A DNA stretch of 64,000 bases from Phytomonospora endophytica (GTDB lineage Bacteria; Actinomycetota; Actinomycetes; Mycobacteriales; Micromonosporaceae), in the NCBI RefSeq assembly GCF_014202425.1, contig NZ_JACHGT010000020.1, forward strand, positions 13,181 to 77,180, written 5' to 3'. The position numbers and the translations under genes were made by a program. Positions within the stretch are counted from its first letter, which is position 1; each line of letters opens with the position of its first letter. Positions 40,107 to 48,469 of this stretch are shown piece by piece. The notes below the pieces were generated by a model. The model had not been told where the DNA came from and did not search any database. It saw only the letters and a program-made list of their open reading frames with translations.

Positions 40107-40540
40107 AGGCAGTTCCAAACGCAGATGAGACGGTCCTTGGCGGCCGCGTCGCGAAACAGCGAGCGAGCGGCGGTGAGCCAGTCGACGACGGCGGCGTGTT
40201 GGGCTCCGGCGAGTTCGCCGTTGGCGATCCAGTCGGTGGCGAGGATCTCCAGGGCGGCGTCGTCGACGGCGGGCAGGGCCCGGACGAGGCCGGCGTTGAC
40301 GAATGTGAGGACGGGCCCGGCGTAGAGGTCGGGTGCCTCTTGCGCGGGCGTGCGGACGGCCTCGGCCACGGCCTCCTCGACGGCGACGTCGGTGAGCAGC
40401 ACTTCGAGGACGGCGAGGCTGACGGGATCGACGTCACGGGCGGCGATCGAGCGCAGGCCGTGTGTCGACGGGTGCGGGAGCCCGTCGTCGTTGAGGGCGC
40501 GCAGACGCACGGCGTCGGCGGCGAACATGTCGGTGATCAT
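40103..40540 (-). CDS. Candidate immunity protein 2
   Basis: A 145-residue soluble, Ala/Val/Asp-rich protein of unknown family (VSLAVLEVLLTDVAVEEAVA; VVDWLTAARSLFRDAAAKDR). Its stop overlaps the start of the orphan toxin tip by 4 bp, and it follows the 223-aa gene by 7 bp. The position suggests immunity against one of the two related tip domains. No motif supports a function directly. Confidence 0.6.
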   Translation of the reverse strand: MITDMFAADAVRLRALNDDGLPHPSTHGLRSIAARDVDPVSLAVLEVLLTDVAVEEAVAEAVRTPAQEAPDLYAGPVLTFVNAGLVRALPAVDDAALEILATDWIANGELAGAQHAAVVDWLTAARSLFRDAAAKDRLICVWNCL

Positions 40541-40547
40541 CGGGTCC

Positions 40548-41219
40548 CTATTCGGCGATGCGGAGGTCGCGGAGCACGGTCAGTTCCTCCAGCGCGGCCG
40601 CGAAGCGTTTGGACCGCTTCGGTGCCACCGCCACCATCGTCTCGTACGGTGACAGTTTCGCCAGTTCCACGGCGATCTCGGCGGCCATCGGGAGGGTGCG
40701 GGAGTCGACGGCGGAGGCCCGGGCCCGGTGGACGAGGAACTGGGTTTCGGGGTCGCGTCGCACGAGATGGCCGGGGATCTGACTCAGCGAGGCGCCCGCG
40801 AGTTCGGCCTCGGTGATGTCGAGCGCCCAGTCGGTCTGGGCGTAGAAGGCCGCAGCGGCGTCGGCGAAGGCCTGCCGCACCGCCTCCGGATGGGCCGTCG
40901 AAGCCGGGCCGCCGCCGATCACGCCGATCTTCCCGCGAAAGGTCACATGCCGCAGGAGGCAGGCGTTGAGGACGAGCGGACCGCCGTGCGACAGGCCGTC
41001 GACGGTGACGCCGTCGAAGGTGACGCCGTGGAACTCGGCGGGCCCGGTCGTACGGCACCCGCGCATCACCAGGTCGCGCACGACCAGCCCGCACGCCGGG
41101 TCGGTGTCCTGCGCGAGCACGCCTCCCTCGAAGCGGCAGCGGTCCAGTTCGGTGCCGCCGAGGACCCGGTCCGTGCCGAGGATCTTCGCGTACGGGAACT
41201 GCTCTTTGACGTGGGTCAT
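40548..41219 (-). CDS. Candidate immunity protein 1
   Basis: A 223-residue soluble protein. The first ~95 residues look like short beta-helix turns (CRFEGGVL, LVVRDLVMRGC, EFHGVTFDGVTVDGL, ACLLRHVTFRG), as in pentapeptide-like proteins; the rest is helical. It begins 9 bp after the effector stop, the usual place for the cognate immunity gene. The family is not recognised. Confidence 0.6.
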   Translation of the reverse strand: MTHVKEQFPYAKILGTDRVLGGTELDRCRFEGGVLAQDTDPACGLVVRDLVMRGCRTTGPAEFHGVTFDGVTVDGLSHGGPLVLNACLLRHVTFRGKIGVIGGGPASTAHPEAVRQAFADAAAAFYAQTDWALDITEAELAGASLSQIPGHLVRRDPETQFLVHRARASAVDSRTLPMAAEIAVELAKLSPYETMVAVAPKRSKRFAAALEELTVLRDLRIAE

Positions 41220-41228
41220 CTGCGAAAC

Positions 41229-42224
41229 CTAGGCGAAGATGCTCGCGAGCGCGCTGTTGGGCAGCGACGGGTAGGTGATCATCTGGCCGACGTCGTCGTA
41301 GTAGTCGCGGCCCAGGTGCTTGGCGATGGAACTCTCGCTGCCGCCGGTGATGTCGACGTTGTGGCGGCCGCCGATGACGAAGTCGGGGTTCCCGGCGCCG
41401 CCGCGCTGCGAACCCGTGTGCCGGATGTTCGGGTCGAGCCGGACGGCGGGATCGTTGGCGACGGCGTGCTCGATGTCGCTGCCGGTGAAGCGGTGGCGGA
41501 GGGCCTCGATGTTGCGGCCGACCGGGACCATGCTGCCGGTGCCGCGCTGGTTCATGCTCGCGCGGTACTGGGCGGCGCTGCGGGCGCGGGCGCGGCCCGT
41601 GGCGCCCTGGAGGCGGTGGTAACTGGCCCGGTCGGTGGCGCTGAGCTGCTGGACCCAGGCGTTCCCGGACGGACGGTGCGCCGCCGAGGGGTTGCGGGTC
41701 ATCTGGGCGACGATCGTCTCCAGGCGCGTCGAGGTCTGCGCGTCGAGCGCGGTCAGCTGCACGACCTGGGCGGCGAGCTCGGCGGTCAGCTCGACCGCGA
41801 TCGCCTGGTAGCCCGCGAGCACGCCGGGCGCGCCCGGACCCGCCGCGGCCGCCTCGGCCTCGTGGACGGGACCGATGGTGACCAGGCCCATGGGCGGGAT
41901 GATGAGGTAGCCGAAGGCGAGGATGGTCTGGCTGCGCGTGCGCAGGGCCATGACCATGCTCTGCATCTGCTGGCCGCCCTGAATCGCGGCCTGCGCGCCC
42001 TGGCCGATCTTCCCGGCGAGTTCGGTGACGCGCTTCTCGACGTCGGTCGCCTTCTTCTGCTGGGCCTGCTGCGCCTCGCCCTGCCAACGGGCGGCGAGGC
42101 CACCGGTGTCGGAGGCGTACTGGCCGTTGATGGTGGTCAGCTGGGTCGAGACCGACTGGATCGCCGTCCCGAAGCTCGCCACGGCGGTCGGAGCGGAGGC
42201 CATCGCGGTGGCGTAGGTGGGCAT
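41229..42224 (-). CDS. WXG-type effector with C-terminal PD...VD domain
   Basis: A 331-residue protein. The N-terminal ~100 residues form a WXG100-like helical hairpin with W47-Q-G49 (ARWQGEAQQ). A hydrophobic patch follows (about 101-118, ILAFGYLIIPPMGLVTIG), then a helical linker, then a C-terminal domain from about 245. This domain has DPNIRHTGSQRGGAG, P280-D281, GGR, V290-D291-I, HLGRDYY and a TYP...IFA ending. The PD...VD spacing recalls PD-(D/E)xK nuclease toxins, but the lysine is not obvious. The stop of the EspC-like gene lies 2 nt before its start. Confidence 0.72.
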   Translation of the reverse strand: MPTYATAMASAPTAVASFGTAIQSVSTQLTTINGQYASDTGGLAARWQGEAQQAQQKKATDVEKRVTELAGKIGQGAQAAIQGGQQMQSMVMALRTRSQTILAFGYLIIPPMGLVTIGPVHEAEAAAAGPGAPGVLAGYQAIAVELTAELAAQVVQLTALDAQTSTRLETIVAQMTRNPSAAHRPSGNAWVQQLSATDRASYHRLQGATGRARARSAAQYRASMNQRGTGSMVPVGRNIEALRHRFTGSDIEHAVANDPAVRLDPNIRHTGSQRGGAGNPDFVIGGRHNVDITGGSESSIAKHLGRDYYDDVGQMITYPSLPNSALASIFA

Positions 42225-42226
42225 CG

Positions 42227-42541
42227 TCAGGCTCCGATCGCTCGCTGGATCTTCGCGAAGTCGGCCTCGGCGGTCTCCTCGGCCTTCTCATAGGCACCGG
42301 CGTTGCCGTTCAGGCCGGTCTCATGGCCGATGATCTCCTCGCTGATGAGGGCGAGGACGCCTTCGAGCTGGCCGGCGAAGGCCTCACACGCGGTGCCGGA
42401 GAGATAGGTCGGGGTCGCGACGACCGCGGTCGTCGCCTGCGCGACCGGAGCCGCGCCGAGGGGAGCGACGCGCGCCCCGAGGGCACCGAGGCGCGTGGCG
42501 GCGGTGCGAAGAGCGGTGGTGTCGACGGCGAACCCTTGCAT
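42227..42541 (-). CDS. EspC-like type VII partner protein
   Basis: A 104-residue helical protein (MQGFAVDTTALRTAATRLGA at the start; EGVLALISEEIIGHETGLN and YEKAEETAEADFAKIQ later) with the size and pattern of ESX-associated substrates. It heads the five-gene operon and is probably co-secreted with the 331-aa effector. GGGAGG (rather weak context) precedes ATG 42541. Confidence 0.7.
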   Translation of the reverse strand: MQGFAVDTTALRTAATRLGALGARVAPLGAAPVAQATTAVVATPTYLSGTACEAFAGQLEGVLALISEEIIGHETGLNGNAGAYEKAEETAEADFAKIQRAIGA

Positions 42542-42769
42542 GTGGCCTCCCGAAGATGAGGGTAGCGAGGGAACGCAAGGCGCCGGGTGTCCAATGTGGT
42601 GAGTTCGGAAAGCATTGCGCGGCAAGGAAAGAGCCACTGCCGCAAGGCCGAAGACCGGGGACGACGCGGGCACGTCCGGACCAGACCGCCGGAGCTCGGA
42701 AACCGGGAGGGCCCACCTCGACCGGAGACCCACCTCACGCCCCAGCGGGCGCCCACCGCGAACACGACA

Positions 42770-42803
42770 AAGGCCGCCGACCTGTCACCAGGTCAACGGC
42801 CTT
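42770..42803 (-). terminator. Hairpin downstream of tRNA-Ala
   Basis: Arms of 15 bp with two wobble positions (42770-42784 and 42789-42803, AAGGCCG type) around TCAC, 10 bp past the tRNA 3' end. Between 42542 and 42769 I see no gene. Confidence 0.7.
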
Positions 42804-42812
42804 CATACGGGG

Positions 42813-42885
42813 TGGAGCTGAGGGGACTCGAACCCCTGACCCCCACACTGCCAGTGTGGTGCGCTACCAGCTGCGCCACAGCCCC
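42813..42885 (-). tRNA. tRNA-Ala (anticodon GGC)
   Basis: A 73-nt cloverleaf on the minus strand: 7-bp acceptor GGGGCTG/CAGCTCC (one G-T), D arm GCGC...GCGC, anticodon stem CCACA/TGTGG with loop CTGGCAG (anticodon GGC), T arm with GGTTCGAGTCC, discriminator A. The 3' CCA is not encoded. It reads GCC (and GCU) alanine codons. Confidence 0.95.
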
Positions 42886-43148
42886 GCGCTCGTCTTTCGT
42901 TGAGCACTCGCAGTAGCTTACACGGCCCTCTCGGGGGCGGTCGAGGAGGTTAGGCCTTCCCCGCCACCGGCCCCCACCCGCGGGAACGCCCCTTCGCGGC
43001 GCCGCCGCCGGGCGCCGCCGGGCGCCGCCGGGCGCACCTTATCTCTCTTGGTGCCGCCGTCCCGCCGCGCGCACCTTCCGCGAGCGACCGGGCACGTCAC
43101 GTGCCGTGGCCAGGTCGAGGGCGGGATGATCGCCCATCGCGATCGCCG

Positions 43149-44498
43149 ATGCGGCAGAATCCCCGTGTGCGTCGATCACTGCGGCACCCTGCCCGTATCG
43201 TGCCGCTCGGCTTCCTGGCCGCGATAGCGGTCGGAACCGTCCTGCTCATGCTGCCCATCGCCCGCGCCGGCGAAGGCTCGGCCCCACCGCTCACCGCGAT
43301 GTTCACCAGCACCTCCGCGGTCAGCCTCACCGGCCTCATCACCGTCGACACCGGCACCTACTGGTCGTCCTTCGGGCAGGTCGTCATCCTCGTCCTCGTC
43401 CAGGCCGGCGGCTTCGGGATCATGACCGGCGCCTCCCTGCTCGCCCTGCTCGTCGCCCGCAGGCTCCGCCTGCGCGATCGCATGATGACCCAGATGGAGA
43501 CGCGCTCGCTCGCCCTCGGCGACGTCCGCAGCGTCATCATCCGCACCGCCGCGCTGACCTTCACCGTCGAGGCCCTCGTCGCGCTCGTCCTGCTCGTCCG
43601 GATGCGCTCGACCTACACCGACAGCTGGGGCGAGGCCGCCTGGAACAGCGTCTTCCACTCCGTCTCGGCCTTCACCAACGGCGGTTTCTCACCGCACGCC
43701 GACAGCTTCACCGGCTTCGTCACCGACCCGTTCATGTGCCTGCCGATCGTCTTCGCGGTCATCATCGGCGGTATCGGCTTCCCCGTCCTCGCCGACGTCT
43801 TCCGCCGCAACATGCCCGCCCGCAAGTGGAGCGTCCACACCAAGCTCACCCTCCTGGCGACCGCCGTCCTGCTCGTCACCGGTTTCGGTGCCTACCTCGC
43901 CCTGGAATGGGACAACCCCGGCACGCTCGGTCCCATGGGCGCCTGGGAGAAGCTCCTGCCCGCCTTCTTCTCCGGCTCGATGCCCCGAACCGGCGGCTTC
44001 AACTCCATCGACATCACCGCGCTGCGCCCCGAGACCCTGGCCTTCACCGACGGCCTGATGTTCATCGGCGGCGGCTCGGGCGGCACGGCCGGCGGCGTGA
44101 AGGTGACCACCTTCTTCCTGCTCGCCTTCGTCATCTGGGCCGAGGTCCGTGGCGAGCCCGACGTGTCGGTGTTCCGCCGCCGGATCAGCCCGACCGTGCA
44201 GCGCCAGGCCCTGACGGTCGCGCTGCTCGGTGTCGCCGCGGCGGCCACCGGAACGGTCGCCCTGCTGCTCCTGACGAGTTTCCCGCTCGACCGGGTGCTC
44301 TTCGAGGCGCTCTCCGCCTTCGGCACCGTCGGCCTCTCCACGGGCATCACACCCGAGCTCAACGCGGGGGCCCAGCTGGTGCTCATCGTCCTTATGTACA
44401 TCGGGCGGGTCGGCACGATCGCCGTGGCGACCGCCATGGCGCTGCGCGTGCGCGGCCGCCTGTACCGCTATCCAGAGGAGCGACCCATTGTCGGCTAA
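43149..44498 (+). CDS. ktrB: Trk/Ktr-type potassium transporter membrane subunit
   Basis: A 449-residue TrkH/KtrB family channel subunit with four M1-P-M2 repeats. Pore-loop signatures appear as TSTSAVSLTGL, SAFTNGGFSP, MPRTGGFNSID and FGTVGLSTG. An intracellular loop GGGSGGTAGGVKVTTF lies near residue 310. With the NAD-binding subunit encoded next (11-bp overlap) it forms a K+ (or Na+/K+) uptake system. The start is ATG 43149 or GTG 43167; neither has a good ribosome site. Confidence 0.92.
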   Translation: MRQNPRVRRSLRHPARIVPLGFLAAIAVGTVLLMLPIARAGEGSAPPLTAMFTSTSAVSLTGLITVDTGTYWSSFGQVVILVLVQAGGFGIMTGASLLALLVARRLRLRDRMMTQMETRSLALGDVRSVIIRTAALTFTVEALVALVLLVRMRSTYTDSWGEAAWNSVFHSVSAFTNGGFSPHADSFTGFVTDPFMCLPIVFAVIIGGIGFPVLADVFRRNMPARKWSVHTKLTLLATAVLLVTGFGAYLALEWDNPGTLGPMGAWEKLLPAFFSGSMPRTGGFNSIDITALRPETLAFTDGLMFIGGGSGGTAGGVKVTTFFLLAFVIWAEVRGEPDVSVFRRRISPTVQRQALTVALLGVAAAATGTVALLLLTSFPLDRVLFEALSAFGTVGLSTGITPELNAGAQLVLIVLMYIGRVGTIAVATAMALRVRGRLYRYPEERPIVG

Positions 44499-45171
44499 GA
44501 AGAAGCGGCTGATCCAGCCCGACTCCGGGACGGTCGCGGTCATCGGGCTCGGACGTTTCGGCGGCGCGGTCGCCGAGTCCCTGGTCCGGCTCGGCCACGA
44601 GGTCCTCGCCATCGACGAGCGCGCCGAGATCGTCCAGCAGTGGTCCGACCGGCTCACCCACGTCGTGCAGGCCGACGCCACCGACGCCTCGGTCCTGTCC
44701 CAACTCGGAATCGGTGAGTTCGATCGGGTCGTCGTGGCCATCGGAACGGACATCGAGGCCAGTGTGCTGACCGTCCTCGCCGTCGAAGAAGCCGGAGTCG
44801 GCGAGATCTGGGCCAAGGCGATCACGGCCAAACACGGACGCATTCTGCACCGGGTCGGCGCGCACCACGTCGTATATCCCGAGGCGGCGATGGGTGAAAG
44901 GGTCGCCCATCTGGTCACCGGACGCATGATCGACTTCATTGAATTCGACGACGGATTCGCCATCGTCAAGACGCGCCCACCCGCCGAGGCCGTCGGTCGT
45001 ACCCTCGCGGAGGCGCAGTTGCGCACCAAGTACGGTGTCACCGTCGTCGGTGTGAAACGACCGGGAGAGGACTTCACCTACGCCCGGCCGGATACCTCGA
45101 TAGCCGAAGGCGACTTGATCATCGTCTCCGGCCCGACAATGCAAGTGGAGACCTTCGCCGCCATTACCTGA
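44488..45171 (+). CDS. ktrA: TrkA/KtrA NAD-binding regulatory subunit
   Basis: A 227-residue cytoplasmic RCK protein. The N-terminal RCK-N Rossmann domain has VIGLGRFGGAVAE (residues 18-30) and the acidic DERAE end of beta-2; a C-terminal RCK-C domain begins near residue 145. The start is TTG 44488, supported by GAGGAG 8 nt upstream; it overlaps the channel gene by 11 bp. It gates the channel in response to nucleotides. Confidence 0.93.
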   Translation: MSAKKKRLIQPDSGTVAVIGLGRFGGAVAESLVRLGHEVLAIDERAEIVQQWSDRLTHVVQADATDASVLSQLGIGEFDRVVVAIGTDIEASVLTVLAVEEAGVGEIWAKAITAKHGRILHRVGAHHVVYPEAAMGERVAHLVTGRMIDFIEFDDGFAIVKTRPPAEAVGRTLAEAQLRTKYGVTVVGVKRPGEDFTYARPDTSIAEGDLIIVSGPTMQVETFAAIT

Positions 45172-45332
45172 TGTAGTCAGACGGCTTTATTCTGTGACAT
45201 TCCGATCGCGCACAGTGGACCGTCGACTTCATAGGGTGAAATACCGCCCCCGGACTTGAGCGGGTGCGGGAAGGCGGCCAGGATATCCGTGGCACCCGCA
45301 GAGTTGTCCGCAAATGAGAGCGAGACCGCATC

Positions 45333-48017
45333 ATGGCCCGTGGCGATTCGTCCAGGCGCGCGACTGTGCAATCGGTCCGCGTGCAGCTAATGCTGCCCAT
45401 CGTCATCGCGCTGGTGGGCCTGGTCGCACTCGGAACGATCCAAGTCCGCAACGCCCTGATCGAAGCCGATGACGCCGACCGAGCCCAGGTGCTGGCCACA
45501 CTCGCCGGCAGCACCTCCAGTCTTGTCCAGGAACTCCAGCGAGAGGCCAGTGAGACCCTGGCCTACGTGCAGCGCTCCGGGCCCTCGCTGGCCGCCGGCG
45601 GCGTCGGCAAGCCGCTGCTGGAGTCGCAGCGCCTGCGTACCGACCAGGCGCTGGAGAAGTTCCGCAGCGCCGGTGAGGCCGCCCAGAGCGCCGCACCCGA
45701 CCTCCGGGGAGCGGTGACGAGCGCCAACAGCTCGCTGCTCCAGCTGGAGACGGCCCGTACCGAGTCGATCGCCGGGGAGCTCAACTCCCGCGCCTCGGGC
45801 CTCGACTCCTACAACAAGATCGGTGAGCAGATCCTCGTCGTGGCCGACAAGCTGCCCGACCAGATCGTCAACCCGAAGCTGGCCGCCCAGGCCCGCGCCA
45901 CCGCCGCCATCGCGACGGCGAAGCAGTTCACCGCCCACGAGCTGATCCTCGTCCGCGACATCCTCGACGAGGGCAAGTACAACCCCACCAAGCTCGCGCT
46001 GGTCGCCGACGTCGTCGGTCAGACCAAGGAGCGCATCGGTGAGTTCTACCGTTACGCCGACCCGGGCATCCGCTTCAACTACGACCAGATCGCGCAGACC
46101 GTCGACTACGACAACGTCGACCGCTTCCAGCAGACGATCCTCAAGGGCCTCGACGCCGACGAGGTCGCCTGGAAGGAGATCGCACCGGAGTCGTGGACGG
46201 TCGCGATGAGCAACCTGCTCCTGCGCCTCTACTACGTCGAACTCGACGTGACGACGTGGATGGAGTCCAGCGCCTCCGAGCTGACCATCTCCGCCCAGCA
46301 GCGAGCCCTCGCGACCGGTTCGATCGCCCTCGGCGTCACCACGGTCACCCTGACCATCGCCATCCTCTTCGCGGTCCGGACCTCCCGGCGGCTGCGCGTC
46401 CTGCGACGCAACGCCCTCACCGTCGCCGACGAGAGCCTGCCGGGCGCGGTGGCCGACGTCGCCGGCGCCGGCAACTCCGACGAGGTCGGCCGGCGTCTGC
46501 GCACCGCCATGGACGCCGCGCCGATGGCCCGCGCCGGACGCAACGACGACGAGATCGGTCAGGTGGCCGTCGCGTTCGACGCCGTCCACGAACAGGCCCT
46601 CCGGCTCGCCGCCGACCAGTCGCTGCTGCGCCTCGACGTCGAGGCCCTGTTCATCGCCCTGGCCCGACGCGGCCAGAGCCTCGTGCAGCGCCAGCTGCGC
46701 CTCCTCGACGAGTTCGAGGAAGCCGAGACCGACCCGGACGTGCTGGCCCGCCTGTTCGCGCTGGACCACCTCGCGGCCCGTATGCGCCGCAACGAGGAGA
46801 ACCTGCTCGTCCTCGCCGGTGGCGACCCCGGTCGCCGCTACACCACCCCCGAGCCGGTCGCCAGCGTCATCCGGGCGGCCGCGGGCGAGATCGAGGACTA
46901 CACCCGCGTCGAGATCGACGGTGCCGGCGACGTCCCGATCACCGCGCACTCCGTCGGCGACCTCGTGCACCTGCTCGCGGAGCTGCTGGAGAACGCGGCG
47001 GTGTTCTCGCCGCCGACCTCGCAGGTCCGCGTCACGGTGCGCCGCAGCGTCAACGACCTCGCGATCTCCATCGCCGACGAAGGCATCGGCATGCCGCCCG
47101 AGCAGCTCGACGCCGCCAACGAACGGCTGCGCGAGCCCTCGGCCCTGACGAGTGCCACCGCCGGCACGATGGGTCTGCTGGTGGTCGCCAGACTGGCCGC
47201 CCGCCGCGACATCGAGGTGCAGCTGCACAGCACCGCCGGCAAGGGCACGCTCGCCATGGTGCGGGTGCCCGACGCGATGATCTCCACGGATCGCACGCTC
47301 GACACCTACGAGGACCCGCGTCCGCCCCTGGGCGCCGATCCCCGTCGCGAGCTCCCGCCCCGCCAGTCGCGGCCCATGCCGATCGCGGGCCGCCCGCCGA
47401 CGGCCGCCGTCGACAACGGACAGCGCCCCCGGGCCATCGCCGCGGCGCCCGAACCGCGCCCCGTCGTCACCCCGGACCGTCGGCCGACGTCTCCCGCCGA
47501 CCAGCGCGTCCCGCGTCCCCGCACGGGCGACGAGCGGCCCGCCGGTCCCCTGGGCACCGACATCGTCCCGACGGGCTGGTTCCGGCCCAGCACCGGTTCC
47601 GGCGACAGTCCGTCGCTGCCGCCGGGCTCCCTTGAGTGGCGCAGCGGTCCCAGCGACACGGCGTACGCTCAGGTGCAGCGGGTCCTCGCCGAACCGGCGG
47701 CCGAACCGGCCGCCGCCACGACCGGCGGACTGCCCCAGCGCCGCCCCGGCGCGCGACTGCTCCCCGGCTCGATCGACGCGTCGGTCCCGGCCGGCGGACG
47801 AGGCTCCCGCCAGGTCCCCACCGCCGCCGAGATCACCGGAAGCATCGACCCCGACGAGATCCGAGCCCGACTGTCCGGCCTGGCCAGCGGCACCGCCGCG
47901 GGTCGTGAGGACGAAGCCGGACTGGGCCAGAACAGTGGACGGGTCCCCTCCAGCTCGACCATGCAGTTGCGTTCCAATAACCCCCAATCCCACTCCCGAA
48001 GGACGGACCAACGATGA
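45333..48017 (+). CDS. Nitrate/nitrite-sensing-domain histidine kinase-like protein (CvnA-like)
   Basis: An 894-residue membrane sensor. TM1 lies at about residues 15-35, an extracellular NIT (nitrate- and nitrite-sensing) domain at about 60-315, TM2 at about 322-345, a HAMP-like linker, then a HATPase_c domain (about 490-650) with N-box LLAELLENAAVFSPP and DEGIGMP. The last ~240 residues are Pro/Arg-rich and disordered. The conserved LFALDHLAARMRRNEENLLV stretch marks the CvnA (conservon) kinase type. The stop overlaps the roadblock gene by 4 bp. Confidence 0.9.
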   Translation: MARGDSSRRATVQSVRVQLMLPIVIALVGLVALGTIQVRNALIEADDADRAQVLATLAGSTSSLVQELQREASETLAYVQRSGPSLAAGGVGKPLLESQRLRTDQALEKFRSAGEAAQSAAPDLRGAVTSANSSLLQLETARTESIAGELNSRASGLDSYNKIGEQILVVADKLPDQIVNPKLAAQARATAAIATAKQFTAHELILVRDILDEGKYNPTKLALVADVVGQTKERIGEFYRYADPGIRFNYDQIAQTVDYDNVDRFQQTILKGLDADEVAWKEIAPESWTVAMSNLLLRLYYVELDVTTWMESSASELTISAQQRALATGSIALGVTTVTLTIAILFAVRTSRRLRVLRRNALTVADESLPGAVADVAGAGNSDEVGRRLRTAMDAAPMARAGRNDDEIGQVAVAFDAVHEQALRLAADQSLLRLDVEALFIALARRGQSLVQRQLRLLDEFEEAETDPDVLARLFALDHLAARMRRNEENLLVLAGGDPGRRYTTPEPVASVIRAAAGEIEDYTRVEIDGAGDVPITAHSVGDLVHLLAELLENAAVFSPPTSQVRVTVRRSVNDLAISIADEGIGMPPEQLDAANERLREPSALTSATAGTMGLLVVARLAARRDIEVQLHSTAGKGTLAMVRVPDAMISTDRTLDTYEDPRPPLGADPRRELPPRQSRPMPIAGRPPTAAVDNGQRPRAIAAAPEPRPVVTPDRRPTSPADQRVPRPRTGDERPAGPLGTDIVPTGWFRPSTGSGDSPSLPPGSLEWRSGPSDTAYAQVQRVLAEPAAEPAAATTGGLPQRRPGARLLPGSIDASVPAGGRGSRQVPTAAEITGSIDPDEIRARLSGLASGTAAGREDEAGLGQNSGRVPSSSTMQLRSNNPQSHSRRTDQR

Positions 48018-48469
48018 CTCGATCGATGCCGCCCGGCAATGGCGCACATGCGGGCGCGGTCGGTGAGCTCGACTGGTTGCTCACCTCGTTCACGCAGAAG
48101 GTGCCCGATGTCGCGCACGCGCTGACGGTCTCCGTGGATGGTCTTGCCCTCGCGGCCTCCGCGGGCCTGCCGACGGACCGTGCCGACCAGCTCGCCGCGA
48201 TCACCAGCGGCTTGGCCAGCCTCACCACGGGTGCTTCACGTGTGCTCGCCGCCGGCCGGGTTCGCCAGGCCGTCGTCGACATGGACGGTGGAGTCCTGCT
48301 GCTCATGGCGGTTGGGGACCGCGCCCAGGTCGCCGTGCTGGCGGCCGCGGGTTGCGACCTTGGACTTGTCGGCTATGAGATGGCGTTGCTCGTCAAGCGC
48401 GTCGCCAGCGCCCTTGAGCCCGCCATCCGACGTGCCGCCGGCAGCGCGCCGCCGGTCGGGGAGCGCTGA
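48014..48469 (+). CDS. Roadblock/LC7 domain protein (CvnB-like)
   Basis: A 151-residue roadblock protein: LDWLLTSFTQKVPDVAHALT, VSVDGLALAASAGLP and the hydrophobic MDGGVLLLMAVGDRAQVAVL core. In conservons it is the partner of a DUF742 protein and a Ras-like GTPase. ATG 48014 overlaps the kinase stop (ATGA), and its own stop shares a base with the next ATG (TGATG). Confidence 0.92.
   Translation: MTRSMPPGNGAHAGAVGELDWLLTSFTQKVPDVAHALTVSVDGLALAASAGLPTDRADQLAAITSGLASLTTGASRVLAAGRVRQAVVDMDGGVLLLMAVGDRAQVAVLAAAGCDLGLVGYEMALLVKRVASALEPAIRRAAGSAPPVGER

Noticed and set aside
42542-42900. Prophage or integrative-element attachment site at tRNA-Ala
   Set aside because: The tRNA is intact, no integrase is present in the window, and no repeat of the tRNA 3' end was seen nearby.
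45172-45332. Riboswitch upstream of the sensor kinase
   Set aside because: The leader is relatively AT-rich, but I could not fit it to a known riboswitch core.
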